Origin: CAZAQK01 sp046344715
GTDB lineage: Bacteria > Pseudomonadota > Alphaproteobacteria > Rickettsiales > SXRF01
Reading direction: 5' to 3'
DNA length: 64,000 bases
Assembly: GCA_046344715.1 (NCBI GenBank)
Contig: JBKDKX010000007.1
Span: 1 to 64,000 of the forward strand
Part shown: in pieces, positions 7,520 through 15,833 of the stretch
How the letters are laid out: every line of letters starts with the position of its first letter
Position numbering within the stretch: the stretch's first letter is position 1
Program-made: the position numbers and the translations under genes
Notes under the pieces: generated by a model
Told to the model about the DNA's origin: nothing
Databases searched by the model: none
What the model saw: only the letters and a program-made list of their open reading frames with translations

Positions 7520-8455
7520 ATGAAAATACTGGCATGTAATGGCAATATTCCCCTCGCCCAGTCGATGGCGGATTATCTTGGCGTTAAGCTCACCAACGCG
7601 GATGTAAAACGCTTTGCCGATCAGGAAGTGTTTGTTGAAGTGCATGAAAACGTGCGCGGCGAAGATGTATTTGTGCTGCAATCCACCTCTTATCCGGCGA
7701 ACGACCATATCATGGAGCTGCTGGTGTGCCTTGATGCGCTGCGCCGAGCTTCTGCACGTCGCATTACCGCTGTGATTCCTTATTTTGGTTATGCGCGTCA
7801 GGATCGCAAGATGGGTTCCCGCACACCGATCTCTGCCAAGCTGGTGGCAAATCTTATCACCGCTGCCGGCGCAAACCGCGTGCTCACGGTAGACTTACAC
7901 GCCGGACAGATTCAGGGTTTCTTTGATATTCCACTTGACCATTTATATGCAGCTCCGGTGATTGTTGCCGATATTAAAGCGCAGTTCAAAAATCAGGGTA
8001 ATATTCTGGTTGTATCACCCGACGTAGGCGGCGTGGTGCGCGCGCGCAGGCTGGCCAACCGCCTGCAGGCAGACCTTGCCATCGTCGATAAGCGCCGTGA
8101 AAAAGCCGGTGATTCAGAAGTCATGAATATCATCGGTGATGTGGAAGGTCGCGATTGCATCATGATTGATGATATCGTGGATTCCGCCGGCACGCTCTGC
8201 AACGCCGCTGATGCACTAAAAAAAGCTGGCGCAGCCTCCGTATCTGCCTATGTAACACATGGTGTGCTTTCTGGAAAAGCAGTAGAGCGCGTTGAGAAGT
8301 CTGTGCTCAGTTCACTGGTGATTACCGACACCATCATGACCACTGAAGCCGTAAAGAAGGCAAAAAATATACGTGTTATCTCTGTTGCACCGCTTCTTGG
8401 CGAAGCCATTAAGCGTATCAGCAGTGAAGCATCTGTATCGAGTTTATTTGATTAG
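7520..8455 (+). CDS. prs: Ribose-phosphate pyrophosphokinase
   Basis: A 311-residue cytosolic enzyme making PRPP from ribose 5-phosphate and ATP, the precursor for purine, pyrimidine, His, Trp and NAD synthesis. Conserved parts are visible: FADQEVFVEVHENVRGEDV (residues about 34-52), the flexible loop YARQDRK near residue 93, DLHAGQIQGFF near 125 and the PRPP-binding loop CIMIDDIVDSAGT near 213-225. Length is normal. The next gene, rplY, is 24 nt away, an order often seen in proteobacteria (prs, rplY, pth, ychF). Confidence 0.97.
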   Translation: MKILACNGNIPLAQSMADYLGVKLTNADVKRFADQEVFVEVHENVRGEDVFVLQSTSYPANDHIMELLVCLDALRRASARRITAVIPYFGYARQDRKMGSRTPISAKLVANLITAAGANRVLTVDLHAGQIQGFFDIPLDHLYAAPVIVADIKAQFKNQGNILVVSPDVGGVVRARRLANRLQADLAIVDKRREKAGDSEVMNIIGDVEGRDCIMIDDIVDSAGTLCNAADALKKAGAASVSAYVTHGVLSGKAVERVEKSVLSSLVITDTIMTTEAVKKAKNIRVISVAPLLGEAIKRISSEASVSSLFD

Positions 8456-8479
8456 ATTTTTTTTGAAGGAGTAATGACT

Positions 8480-9178
8480 ATGACTAAAGAAAACACCAAA
8501 AAAGCAGGCTTAGAAGCCTTTTCTCGTGATAAAAATGGCAAGGGCGCAGCTCGCAGCCTACGCCGTGATGGCAAAGTACCCGCAGTACTTTACAGCAAAA
8601 ACAGCGCACCGGTGTCTATCGCTGTAAAATCAAACGAACTGCGTCAGGAATATATGCGCGGCCGTTTCCGTTCACGCCTAATTGAACTATCGCTGGATGG
8701 AAAAGTAGTAAAAGCATTACCAAAAGATGTACAGTTTCATCCGGTAAGCGATCAGATTGAACATGTGGATTTCATTAAAATCGAATCAGGCGTTGCTGTG
8801 AACGTGCAAATCCCAGTAAAATTTATTGGCACAGAAAAATCTGTTGGCCTCAAGAAAGGCGGCGTACTCAACATCGTTCGTCACGAAATAGAGTTCCACT
8901 GCCTGCCAGAAGCCATTGTTGCACACATCGAAATCAACATCGAGCAGATGGATATTGGTGATAGCGTGCACATCAATGATGTGACTCTGCCAGCGGGTAT
9001 TACACCGGTAATTAAACGTAACTTTACCATTGCAACCGTTGCTGGCCGTAGCGCGTCTATGGAAGAAGAAGCTAAACCCGTTGCAGCTGCTGCTGATGGT
9101 GCAGCTCCTGCCGCTGGCGCAGCAGCTCCTGCCGCTGATGCAAAAGCTGCTGACGCGAAGAAGGATGAAAAGAAATAA
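8480..9178 (+). CDS. rplY: 50S ribosomal protein L25/general stress protein Ctc
   Basis: A 232-residue CTC-form L25 that binds 5S rRNA. The N-terminal L25 domain (GKGAARSLRRDGKVPAVLYS, residues about 14-100) is followed by the TL5-type beta domain and an Ala/Pro-rich tail ending in Lys residues. An ATG also exists at 8474, but AAGGAG (8466-8471) is 8 nt from the ATG at 8480 and only 2 nt from the first, so 8480 is chosen. The stop codon touches a family B palindrome that separates this gene from pth. Confidence 0.93.
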   Translation: MTKENTKKAGLEAFSRDKNGKGAARSLRRDGKVPAVLYSKNSAPVSIAVKSNELRQEYMRGRFRSRLIELSLDGKVVKALPKDVQFHPVSDQIEHVDFIKIESGVAVNVQIPVKFIGTEKSVGLKKGGVLNIVRHEIEFHCLPEAIVAHIEINIEQMDIGDSVHINDVTLPAGITPVIKRNFTIATVAGRSASMEEEAKPVAAAADGAAPAAGAAAPAADAKAADAKKDEKK

Positions 9179-9267
9179 GTCATTAGTCATTGGTCATGAG
9201 TCATGGGTCGCTGGTGGAATATACTGACCGCTTTCAAGCCCATGACTCTTGATTCACAACCCATGAC
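9179..9267. repeat. Family B heptad-armed palindrome (rplY-pth)
   Basis: The left arm (9179-9209) is four units of 7 nt, GTCATTA, GTCATTG, GTCATGA and GTCATGG, plus GTC. The right arm (9240-9267) is CCATGAC, two decayed units (TCTTGAT, TCACAAC) and CCATGAC. About 30 nt lie between. The left arm begins right after the rplY stop, and the last right-arm unit holds the pth ATG at 9263. A sister copy is at 53736-53847. Confidence 0.75.
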
Positions 9268-9838
9268 ATCTTTCTTACTCATTGGTCTTGGTAATCCGGG
9301 CACGCGCTATGCACATAACCGCCATAATATTGGCTTCATGGCAGTGGATGCGATTGCAAAAAAACATTCGTTTAGTACGTGGTCGCAAAAATTTCAGGGT
9401 CAATGCTCGGAAGGAAAAATCGGCGGCCACAGAGTATTTCTGCTCAAGCCGCAAACCTTCATGAACCTTTCCGGTGAAAGTGCAGGCGCACTTGCCCGCT
9501 TTTATAAAATCCCGTTAGAAAATATTATTGTTCTCCATGACGAGCTGGATCTGCCACTGGCAAAAGTTCGTGTAAAACTGGGCGGCGGCAATGGCGGACA
9601 TAACGGGCTTAAAAGCCTTGATGCGCATTTGGGTGCCGATTACTGGCGTGTACGCATGGGCATTGGCCACCCGGGCGATAAAGATTTGGTGTCACCGTAT
9701 GTGCTGTCGGATTTTACAAAAGAAGAAATGCCTGCGGTAGAAAAACTTTGTACATCTGTCGCTATGCATATAGACCAGCAACTTGCTCGCAATGATGCGG
9801 AATTTATGAATAAAATTACTCTGGATATGAAAGACTAA
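9263..9838 (+). CDS. pth: Peptidyl-tRNA hydrolase
   Basis: A 191-residue cytosolic enzyme that frees tRNA from stalled peptidyl-tRNA. The family pattern is clear: LLIGLGNPGTRYAHNRHNIGF at the N-terminus with the catalytic His in RHN, LLKPQTFMNLSGES, LHDELDLP and GGGNGGHNGLKS. The frame is open to 9203, but the ATG at 9263 puts the conserved GLGNPG at the usual distance from the N-terminus. No Shine-Dalgarno sequence precedes it; the start lies in the outer unit of a family B palindrome. An in-frame ATG 21 nt upstream (9242) is the alternative. ychF follows after 3 nt. Confidence 0.95.
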   Translation: MTSFLLIGLGNPGTRYAHNRHNIGFMAVDAIAKKHSFSTWSQKFQGQCSEGKIGGHRVFLLKPQTFMNLSGESAGALARFYKIPLENIIVLHDELDLPLAKVRVKLGGGNGGHNGLKSLDAHLGADYWRVRMGIGHPGDKDLVSPYVLSDFTKEEMPAVEKLCTSVAMHIDQQLARNDAEFMNKITLDMKD

Positions 9839-9841
9839 ATT

Positions 9842-10945
9842 ATGGGTTTTAAATGTGGTATCGTTGGTTTGCCAAATGTAGGCAAATCAACATTGTTCAA
9901 TGCGCTCCTTTCCACCATGCAAGCGGAAGCGGCGAATTATCCTTTCTGTACCATTGAGCCAAATGTTGGCCGTGTAAGCGTGCCAGACGACCGGTTGGAT
10001 AAACTCTCTGCAATCGCCGGCTCCCAGCAGATTATTCCGACACAATTGGAATTTGTGGATATTGCAGGATTAGTGCGCGGTGCCAGCAAAGGCGAAGGGC
10101 TGGGCAACCAGTTCCTATCACATATCCGCGAAGTAGATGCCATTATTTATGTGCTGCGCTGCTTTGAAGATGGCGACATTACGCATGTGGAAGGCTCGGT
10201 TGACCCCATCCGAGACGCCGAGATTATTGAAACAGAGCTGGTGCTGGCTGATTTGGAAAGTCTTGAAAAACGCCTGCCAAATTTGCAGAAAAAAGCCAAA
10301 GGTGGCGATAAAGAATCCATCGCGCAAGTGGCCATGATTGAGCGTGTGCTGAAAGTGGTTTCCGAAGGCAACCCCGCCCGCATGACAGAGCTAAGAGATG
10401 CCGAAGATAAAAAGGAATTTTCACTGCTGCAATTGCTTACCTCCAAACCGGTGATGTATGTGTGCAACGTGGAAGAAGGTGCTGCTGCAACCGGGAATGC
10501 ATTCAGTGAGAAGGTTGCTGTAATGGCGAAGGCGAAGAAGGCACCAAGCGTAGTAATATCCGCCCGCATTGAAGCAGAAATTGCTATGCTGGAAACGCAA
10601 GCGGAAAAACAGGATTTTCTTTCATCTATCGGACTGGAAGAAACCGGCCTTACGCGCATTATTCGCGCCGGATATTCACTGCTTAACCTGATTACTTATT
10701 TCACTGTTGGGCCGAAAGAGGCGCGCGCGTGGACGATTACGGTCGGCACGCAGGCGCCTGCAGCAGCAGGCGTGATTCACACCGATTTTGAAAAAGGATT
10801 CATCCGCGCCGAAACTATTGCATATAATGATTATATTGCGTGTAAAGGCGAAGCAGGTGCGAAAGAAGCTGGAAAATTCCGTTTGGAAGGCAAGGAATAT
10901 AGTGTAAAAGATGGAGACGTGTTGCACTTCCGCTTTAACACCTAA
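9842..10945 (+). CDS. ychF: Ribosome-binding ATPase YchF (Obg-family)
   Basis: A 367-residue P-loop protein with the Walker A motif GLPNVGKST (residues 8-16), the switch region DIAGLVRGASKGEGLGNQF and a coiled-coil insert near residues 125-200. The C-terminal TGS domain (NLITYFTVGPKEARAWTI onwards) matches YchF/OLA1, which binds ribosomes and prefers ATP over GTP because the G4 motif is altered. The gene follows pth after 3 nt, the usual order. Length and motifs are normal. Confidence 0.96.
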   Translation: MGFKCGIVGLPNVGKSTLFNALLSTMQAEAANYPFCTIEPNVGRVSVPDDRLDKLSAIAGSQQIIPTQLEFVDIAGLVRGASKGEGLGNQFLSHIREVDAIIYVLRCFEDGDITHVEGSVDPIRDAEIIETELVLADLESLEKRLPNLQKKAKGGDKESIAQVAMIERVLKVVSEGNPARMTELRDAEDKKEFSLLQLLTSKPVMYVCNVEEGAAATGNAFSEKVAVMAKAKKAPSVVISARIEAEIAMLETQAEKQDFLSSIGLEETGLTRIIRAGYSLLNLITYFTVGPKEARAWTITVGTQAPAAAGVIHTDFEKGFIRAETIAYNDYIACKGEAGAKEAGKFRLEGKEYSVKDGDVLHFRFNT

Positions 10946-10963
10946 GCAGAGGAATACATCTTC

Positions 10964-11872
10964 ATGTTCTTTCGCAAACGCCGCCGTAGAAAACAGCAAG
11001 ACGCTTCATGGATGAAATGGCTGCTCGCGTTTTTTGTGCTATATGCGGTATTTATTCATCAAAAACCAGCACCTAAAAATGCCCCCGATACCGCGGGAGA
11101 AACTGTTGAGCCAGCAAAGCAAGACCTGTCACCAACTATCATTGCAGATAATCTGAGCAGCTATAAGGAAAAAATATTTCCTTCACGTGCGGGCGCACTA
11201 CGTATCCGTGATATGACGCTTGGGAGCGGCATTCCTGCCGTATGCGGACAGGAAGTAACGGTTACCTACAACACTTTTTATTCTGATGGGAAACCATATA
11301 CTGACACCGCCCCCAAAGATAAACCATCCATCTATATTATCGGCGAAAAGAAAATGATGCCCGTGTTTGAGCATGGCGTGATTGGTATGCAGCCAGGCGG
11401 CGAGCGCAGTGTATATGCTCCACCCAATTATGCTTATGGCGTTGAGGGGTTCAAGCGCGAGGATGTGCCGCCCAATACACTTATGCGGTTTGACATCTCG
11501 CTTATAAGTACATCGCCAGCATTACCAAATCCTGATACCTCACTTTACCGTATCACCTATGTACGGCAGGGCGTTGGGATTGCCGTAATATGCGGCGAAC
11601 GTATTAAAGCACACGTTACCGTATGGGGTATGGATGGCAAAAAACTGTTCAGCTCCAAGGATACTAATGGAGAACCATTACAATTTACGCTGGGTTTATC
11701 AGAAGTCATCGTTGGGTTGGAGCAAGGCGTTATCGGCATGACATCGGGTGAGATACGTACCATCATCATCCCGCCGGAATTCCAGAAACCGCTGCGTAAG
11801 GATACGCCGGATATAAAAATTCCGCTACCTGCCAATCAAACAGTGCTTGTGGATGTGGAGAGGGTGCAGTAA
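10964..11872 (+). CDS. Membrane-anchored protein with two FKBP-type prolyl isomerase domains
   Basis: A 302-residue protein starting with a basic stretch (RKRRRRK) and one membrane segment (WLLAFFVLYAVFI, about residues 22-35); the rest is probably periplasmic. Two FKBP-like domains follow, at about residues 75-180 and 190-302. Each has the pattern of a Gly-rich strand, then a central (V/I)xGLxxGVIGMxxGE-like turn: MPVFEHGVIGMQPGGER in the first and VIVGLEQGVIGMTSGEIR in the second. Several substitutions suggest one or both may chaperone rather than isomerise. It lies 18 nt after ychF. A double FKBP on a membrane anchor is uncommon. Confidence 0.75.
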   Translation: MFFRKRRRRKQQDASWMKWLLAFFVLYAVFIHQKPAPKNAPDTAGETVEPAKQDLSPTIIADNLSSYKEKIFPSRAGALRIRDMTLGSGIPAVCGQEVTVTYNTFYSDGKPYTDTAPKDKPSIYIIGEKKMMPVFEHGVIGMQPGGERSVYAPPNYAYGVEGFKREDVPPNTLMRFDISLISTSPALPNPDTSLYRITYVRQGVGIAVICGERIKAHVTVWGMDGKKLFSSKDTNGEPLQFTLGLSEVIVGLEQGVIGMTSGEIRTIIIPPEFQKPLRKDTPDIKIPLPANQTVLVDVERVQ

Positions 11873-11934
11873 AAGGCGACGAGCGATTAAGAATATTCTC
11901 TTATCACTCATCCTCTTAACTAAATAGATTTTTT

Positions 11935-13137
11935 ATGTCCATGATCGCCTCTCGCCTTTCCCGCGTAAAACCCTCCCCTACCCTTGCCGTAACCGCCAAA
12001 GCAGCAGAACTTAAAGCCGCTGGCAAAGATGTGATTGGCCTTGGCGCCGGTGAGCCGGATTTCGATACCCCAGAACATATCAAACAGGCCGCTGTTGAAG
12101 CACTGAAACGTGGCGACACCAAATACACGCCGGTTGCAGGCACACCTGCGCTTAAAAAAGCTATCATTGATAAATTCAAGCGCGATAACGGGCTTGAATA
12201 TGCCGCAAACCAGATCGTCGCAGGTGTTGGTGCCAAACAGGTGATTTTTAATGCCATGCTTGCCACGCTCAACGCCGGTGATGAAGTGATTATCCCTGCG
12301 CCGTACTGGGTTTCCTATCCGGATATGGTGTTGTTCGCCGAAGGTGTGCCGGTGATTGTACCGTGCAGTGAGGAGAAACATTTTAAACTTGCGCCTGAGG
12401 CACTGGAAAAAGCTATCACGCCAAAAACCAAATGGCTGATTTTGAATTCTCCTTCTAACCCAACCGGTGCCGCCTATTCTGAAAAAGAACTGCGCGCCAT
12501 TGCTGATGTGTTGTTGAAACACCCACATGTGATGATTCTGGCTGATGACATTTATGAGCATCTCATTTATGACGGATTTGCGTTTAAAACCATCGCGCAG
12601 GTAGAACCAAAACTGTATGAACGCACACTGACGGTAAATGGTGTGTCCAAGGCATACTCCATGACCGGCTGGCGTATTGGCTATGCTGGTGGCTCTAAAC
12701 AGCTCATCGCTGCCATCACCGATATACAGTCACACTCCACGTCCAATGCCTGCTCTATTTCTCAGGCGGCATCGGTTGCCGCACTGAATGGCCCTCAGGA
12801 ATTTCTGAAAGAATGGCGCGATAGTTTTTCCAAACGTCGCGACATGGTAGTTGCTGCACTTAATGATATTCCCGGCATCACCTGCCTGAAACCGGAAGGC
12901 GCATTTTATGTATTCCCGAATATGAAAGGCCTTATCGGCAAAAAAACACCTTCTGGCAAAGTGATTGAACGCTGCACCACGTTCTGCGATTATTTGTTGG
13001 AAGAAGCCAATGTCGCAGCGGTGTTCGGTGAAGCGTTCGGCATGGGTGGCTATTTCCGCATTTCCTACGCCACGTCAGAAAAGAACCTGAACGAAGCGAT
13101 GGCACGTATCAGGAAAGCATGTGCTGCACTAACGTAA
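11935..13137 (+). CDS. Class I aspartate/prephenate aminotransferase
   Basis: A 400-residue PLP enzyme of the alphaproteobacterial AatA type. Features: GAGEPDFDTPEHI near residue 38, LNSPSNPTG near 168, the PLP-binding lysine in NGVSKAYSMTGWRIGY near residue 237, and the phosphate-binding Arg in FRISYA near the C-terminus. Members transfer amino groups between aspartate and 2-oxoglutarate and often also use prephenate. Which reaction dominates cannot be told. A second ATG is two codons downstream (11941); neither start has a clear ribosome binding site. A hairpin terminator follows. Confidence 0.9.
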   Translation: MSMIASRLSRVKPSPTLAVTAKAAELKAAGKDVIGLGAGEPDFDTPEHIKQAAVEALKRGDTKYTPVAGTPALKKAIIDKFKRDNGLEYAANQIVAGVGAKQVIFNAMLATLNAGDEVIIPAPYWVSYPDMVLFAEGVPVIVPCSEEKHFKLAPEALEKAITPKTKWLILNSPSNPTGAAYSEKELRAIADVLLKHPHVMILADDIYEHLIYDGFAFKTIAQVEPKLYERTLTVNGVSKAYSMTGWRIGYAGGSKQLIAAITDIQSHSTSNACSISQAASVAALNGPQEFLKEWRDSFSKRRDMVVAALNDIPGITCLKPEGAFYVFPNMKGLIGKKTPSGKVIERCTTFCDYLLEEANVAAVFGEAFGMGGYFRISYATSEKNLNEAMARIRKACAALT

Positions 13138-13142
13138 AAAAA

Positions 13143-13163
13143 GGCCCGCATATTCTGCGGGCC
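13143..13163. terminator. Bidirectional terminator between the aminotransferase and LysR genes
   Basis: A perfect 8-bp stem (GGCCCGCA with TGCGGGCC) and loop TATTC. Read on the minus strand the hairpin is followed by seven T, a strong terminator for the LysR gene. On the plus strand it directly follows the aminotransferase stop codon but has no T run. Confidence 0.75.
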
Positions 13164-13186
13164 TATAAGCTATAACAGGGAGGATT

Positions 13187-13243
13187 ATGGAGCTTGCGCT
13201 CCGATTCAGATTGGGGAATCTGAATATCGTGCGCGCATTTTAG
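13187..13243 (+). CDS. Possible 18-codon small ORF with strong ribosome binding site
   Basis: An ATG at 13187 follows GGGAGG with ideal spacing and opens 18 codons (MELALRFRLGNLNIVRAF). A perfect 9-bp hairpin (ATTCAGATT/AATCTGAAT, loop GGGG, 13204-13225) lies inside the frame. It may be a leader peptide, a small protein or chance. No similar peptide is known to me. Confidence 0.25.
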   Translation: MELALRFRLGNLNIVRAF

Positions 13244-13304
13244 CCATTCCGTTAACCTTTAGTATATGAATTTTTTCAATGCTGCTATGCGTTTTACGCA
13301 TATC

Positions 13305-14207
13305 TCAGGCAGCCTTGCCCAGCCCATCCTCAGCCAGCTTGCGGATGATGAAGTCTTTGAAAACATTGACTCTTTTTGAGTTCCGCATTTCCATAGAATA
13401 GACATAGTATACATCGGTCGCCGGCCCTTTGACCTCCGGTAATATCTTGGTGATGTGCTTCAGGCCGCGCGCCATGTAATCCGGCAACCCTGCAATCCCC
13501 ACACCGCTCTCTACCGCCTTTAACATGCCAATCATGCTGTTGATTTTGAATTGCGTAGGCTCTTCATTTTTAGTGCGCGCAATATCCAGCAACCAGTTCA
13601 CTTCCGCAAATGGCACGTTTGGATCTTCCCCAAAGGTGATGATGGTATGCTGCGCTAAATCCTGCGGCTTTTTAGGCACACCGTGTGCGCGCAGATATTC
13701 ATTCGATGCGTAGAGCGAATTTCTAAGTGTGGTGAGTTGCTTCTGGATCATGTCTGGATGCCGTGCGGGGAATGTGCGAATCGCCACATCCGCCTCACGC
13801 ATCACCAAATCAAGCTCGCGGTCATCAACAATCAGTGTGAGCGCAATATCCGGATACAGTTCACGAAACTCGCGCATGTGCGGTGTAAGCCACACCGTGC
13901 CGAGCGCAGCAGGCGCGGTAATTTTAAGTGGACCTCGCGGGCGCTCTTTACTTTCAAGCAGCGCATTTTCTACCGCAGCAAGGCGCGAAAGAATATCGCT
14001 TACGGTTTTGAACAATATTTCGCCCTGCTCAGTAAGCAGCAGGCCACGCGCATGGCGATGAAAGAGCACCACCTGCATTCCCTCTTCAAGTGCACTGATT
14101 TGGCGGCTGATGGCAGACTGGCTGACATTAAGCACCTCACCCGCCCGCGTAAAACTCTGCGCGGTGGCGACTGCATGGAAAATACGAAGTTTGTCCCAGT
14201 CCATCAT
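13305..14207 (-). CDS. LysR-family transcriptional regulator
   Basis: A 300-residue regulator. The N-terminal winged helix-turn-helix (WDKLRIFHAVATAQSFTRAGEVLNVSQSAISRQI, in the pattern of LysR residues 4-37) is intact and is followed by a periplasmic-binding-protein-like effector domain (residues about 92-290). The GcvA/AmpR-like core GPLKITAPAALGTVWL suggests a small-molecule co-inducer, unknown here. The target may be the gene itself or a neighbour; no divergent partner sits close by. A second Met codon follows the first. Confidence 0.92.
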   Translation of the reverse strand: MMDWDKLRIFHAVATAQSFTRAGEVLNVSQSAISRQISALEEGMQVVLFHRHARGLLLTEQGEILFKTVSDILSRLAAVENALLESKERPRGPLKITAPAALGTVWLTPHMREFRELYPDIALTLIVDDRELDLVMREADVAIRTFPARHPDMIQKQLTTLRNSLYASNEYLRAHGVPKKPQDLAQHTIITFGEDPNVPFAEVNWLLDIARTKNEEPTQFKINSMIGMLKAVESGVGIAGLPDYMARGLKHITKILPEVKGPATDVYYVYSMEMRNSKRVNVFKDFIIRKLAEDGLGKAA

Positions 14208-14292
14208 GCGGCAGCTATTAGCTTAAAGTTGGGACGTTGGCAAGCGAAGAGGCCTGATCTTTAGACCTTGGTTATAAAACTATCACCTAAGC

Positions 14293-14793
14293 TTATGATA
14301 TTGCAGAACCACTGCTTCCACGCTGAAACTGATCTGACCGCTGTTTGTACCGCGCTTGGTAACGCGCCTCTTCAGCTGCCAATTCCTGCCTGGTTTTGCC
14401 CAGCTCTGCGGCAAACTCCTGCCCTACTGTTGATAATACCTCATTGATAGCATCACTGATTACCGTCAGTTCGCTGGGATTCCTTTGCTCTGAGCCCTTT
14501 GGAGGAATAACACGAAAAATGATATTGTACGACTCCCCTTCAGATTCTCTCCCGTATGTCTGCTCAAGCGTTGCTTTCTTTGATACAAGAGCTACTGCTT
14601 GTTCAATTCTATCTTTTAATAATTTAAGCGCAGGAACAAATTCAGCTTTTCCACTTTTGCCATAATGGGGCGACGCGGCACCCAGCACCTCGACAACTAA
14701 ACGCTGCGCAGCTCCCACAGTTTCAGCCTTTACCCGCACATTGGTGCCAGATAAATCAAACATTTTATACTCAGCTTCTTGAAGCTCTGCCAT
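14293..14793 (-). CDS. Hypothetical protein
   Basis: A 166-residue soluble protein of no recognised family. The first 90 residues could form a mixed alpha/beta domain (YKMFDLSGTNVRVKAETVGAAQRLVVEVL). The C-terminal third is a long charged helix (EFAAELGKTRQELAAEEARYQARYK, quoted in parts: EFAAELGKTRQ, ELAAEEARYQ) followed by a Ser/Gly-rich tail. GGAGA precedes the start; the ATG at 14793 has better spacing than the GTG at 14799. It stands alone between the LysR gene and trxB. Function unknown. Confidence 0.6.
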   Translation of the reverse strand: MAELQEAEYKMFDLSGTNVRVKAETVGAAQRLVVEVLGAASPHYGKSGKAEFVPALKLLKDRIEQAVALVSKKATLEQTYGRESEGESYNIIFRVIPPKGSEQRNPSELTVISDAINEVLSTVGQEFAAELGKTRQELAAEEARYQARYKQRSDQFQRGSSGSAIS

Positions 14794-14894
14794 CATCACT
14801 CTCCATTTCTTGGGTTACAAGCGTCAGGAGAGTATATCAAACAAGCACATTATAAAAAGTTACGATTTAGCGACTTCTATTAAGTATATATTTA

Positions 14895-15833
14895 TCAATG
14901 ACCTGCAAGGTATTTTTCCGCCTCAAGCGCGGCCATGCAGCCAGTGCCTGCCGCTGTTACGGCCTGACGGAAGATTTTATCCTGCACGTCACCAGCGGCG
15001 AACACACCCGGAATATTGGTTTTTGTGCTGCCCGGAGTGGTAAGCACGTAGCCTTCCGCATCCATGCCTACTTTGCCAGCAAAAATCTCGGTGTTGGGTT
15101 TATGGCCGATGGCGATGAACGCACCGTCGCATTTGAGTTCTTTCATGCTGCCATCTTTGGTGTTTTTCAGACGCACGCCAACAAGGCCAACGGGCTCGCC
15201 GCCGCCTAAGAATTCATCTACTTCCACATTCCATTCTACGGAAATTTTTGGATTCTTGAACAAACGATCCTGCGCGATTTTTTCAGCACGCAAGCTATCA
15301 CGGCGGTGAAGGAGCGTTACTTTGCTAGCGATGTTAGAGAGATAAAGTGCTTCTTCCACCGCGCTGTTGCCGCCGCCGACTACCACCACTTCCTTGTTCT
15401 TGAAGAAAAACCCATCGCAGGTGGCGCAGGCGGAAATGCCAAGACCCTGCAGTTTCTTTTCACTTTCCGTGCCAAGCCAACGGGCAGTAGCACCCGTTGC
15501 GATCACCACACTGTGCGCCGTGTAGGTATCACCAGACTCACCCACGCATACGAATGGTCTTTTGGAAAAATCTACACTGGCAATCGTGTCATCAATGATC
15601 TGAGTGCCGACATGCGCGGCCTGTTTTTCCATCTGCTCCATGAGCCACGGGCCTTGCACCGCATGCTCAAAGCCGGGGTAATTTTCAACGTCAGTAGTGA
15701 TGGTAAGCTGTCCGCCGGGCTGGAGGCCACGAACCATAATGGGTTTTAACATGGCACGCGCTGCGTAAATCGCTGCTGTGCAGCCTGCTGCGCCGGAGCC
15801 AATGATGAGAATGTTTGTTGTGTGATTGGTCAT
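14895..15833 (-). CDS. trxB: Thioredoxin-disulfide reductase
   Basis: A 312-residue FAD flavoprotein passing electrons from NADPH to thioredoxin. The FAD-binding motif IIGSGAAGCTAA is at residues 10-21, the redox pair is C136-A-T-C139, the NADPH motif VVVGGGNSAVEEAL follows, and the C-terminal FAD motif GVFAAGDV is near residue 275. It is the last gene of a minus-strand redox operon with the peroxiredoxin and the DUF305 gene, overlapping the latter by 4 nt, which suggests shared function in peroxide or thiol defence. Confidence 0.96.
   Translation of the reverse strand: MTNHTTNILIIGSGAAGCTAAIYAARAMLKPIMVRGLQPGGQLTITTDVENYPGFEHAVQGPWLMEQMEKQAAHVGTQIIDDTIASVDFSKRPFVCVGESGDTYTAHSVVIATGATARWLGTESEKKLQGLGISACATCDGFFFKNKEVVVVGGGNSAVEEALYLSNIASKVTLLHRRDSLRAEKIAQDRLFKNPKISVEWNVEVDEFLGGGEPVGLVGVRLKNTKDGSMKELKCDGAFIAIGHKPNTEIFAGKVGMDAEGYVLTTPGSTKTNIPGVFAAGDVQDKIFRQAVTAAGTGCMAALEAEKYLAGH

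Noticed and set aside
9179..9267. Tandem 7-nt units as a CRISPR array
   Set aside because: Units are contiguous, far too short, inverted at the other end, and there are no spacers or cas genes.
11920..12561. 213-codon antisense frame inside the aminotransferase gene
   Set aside because: Shadow of an intact aminotransferase; composition not protein-like.
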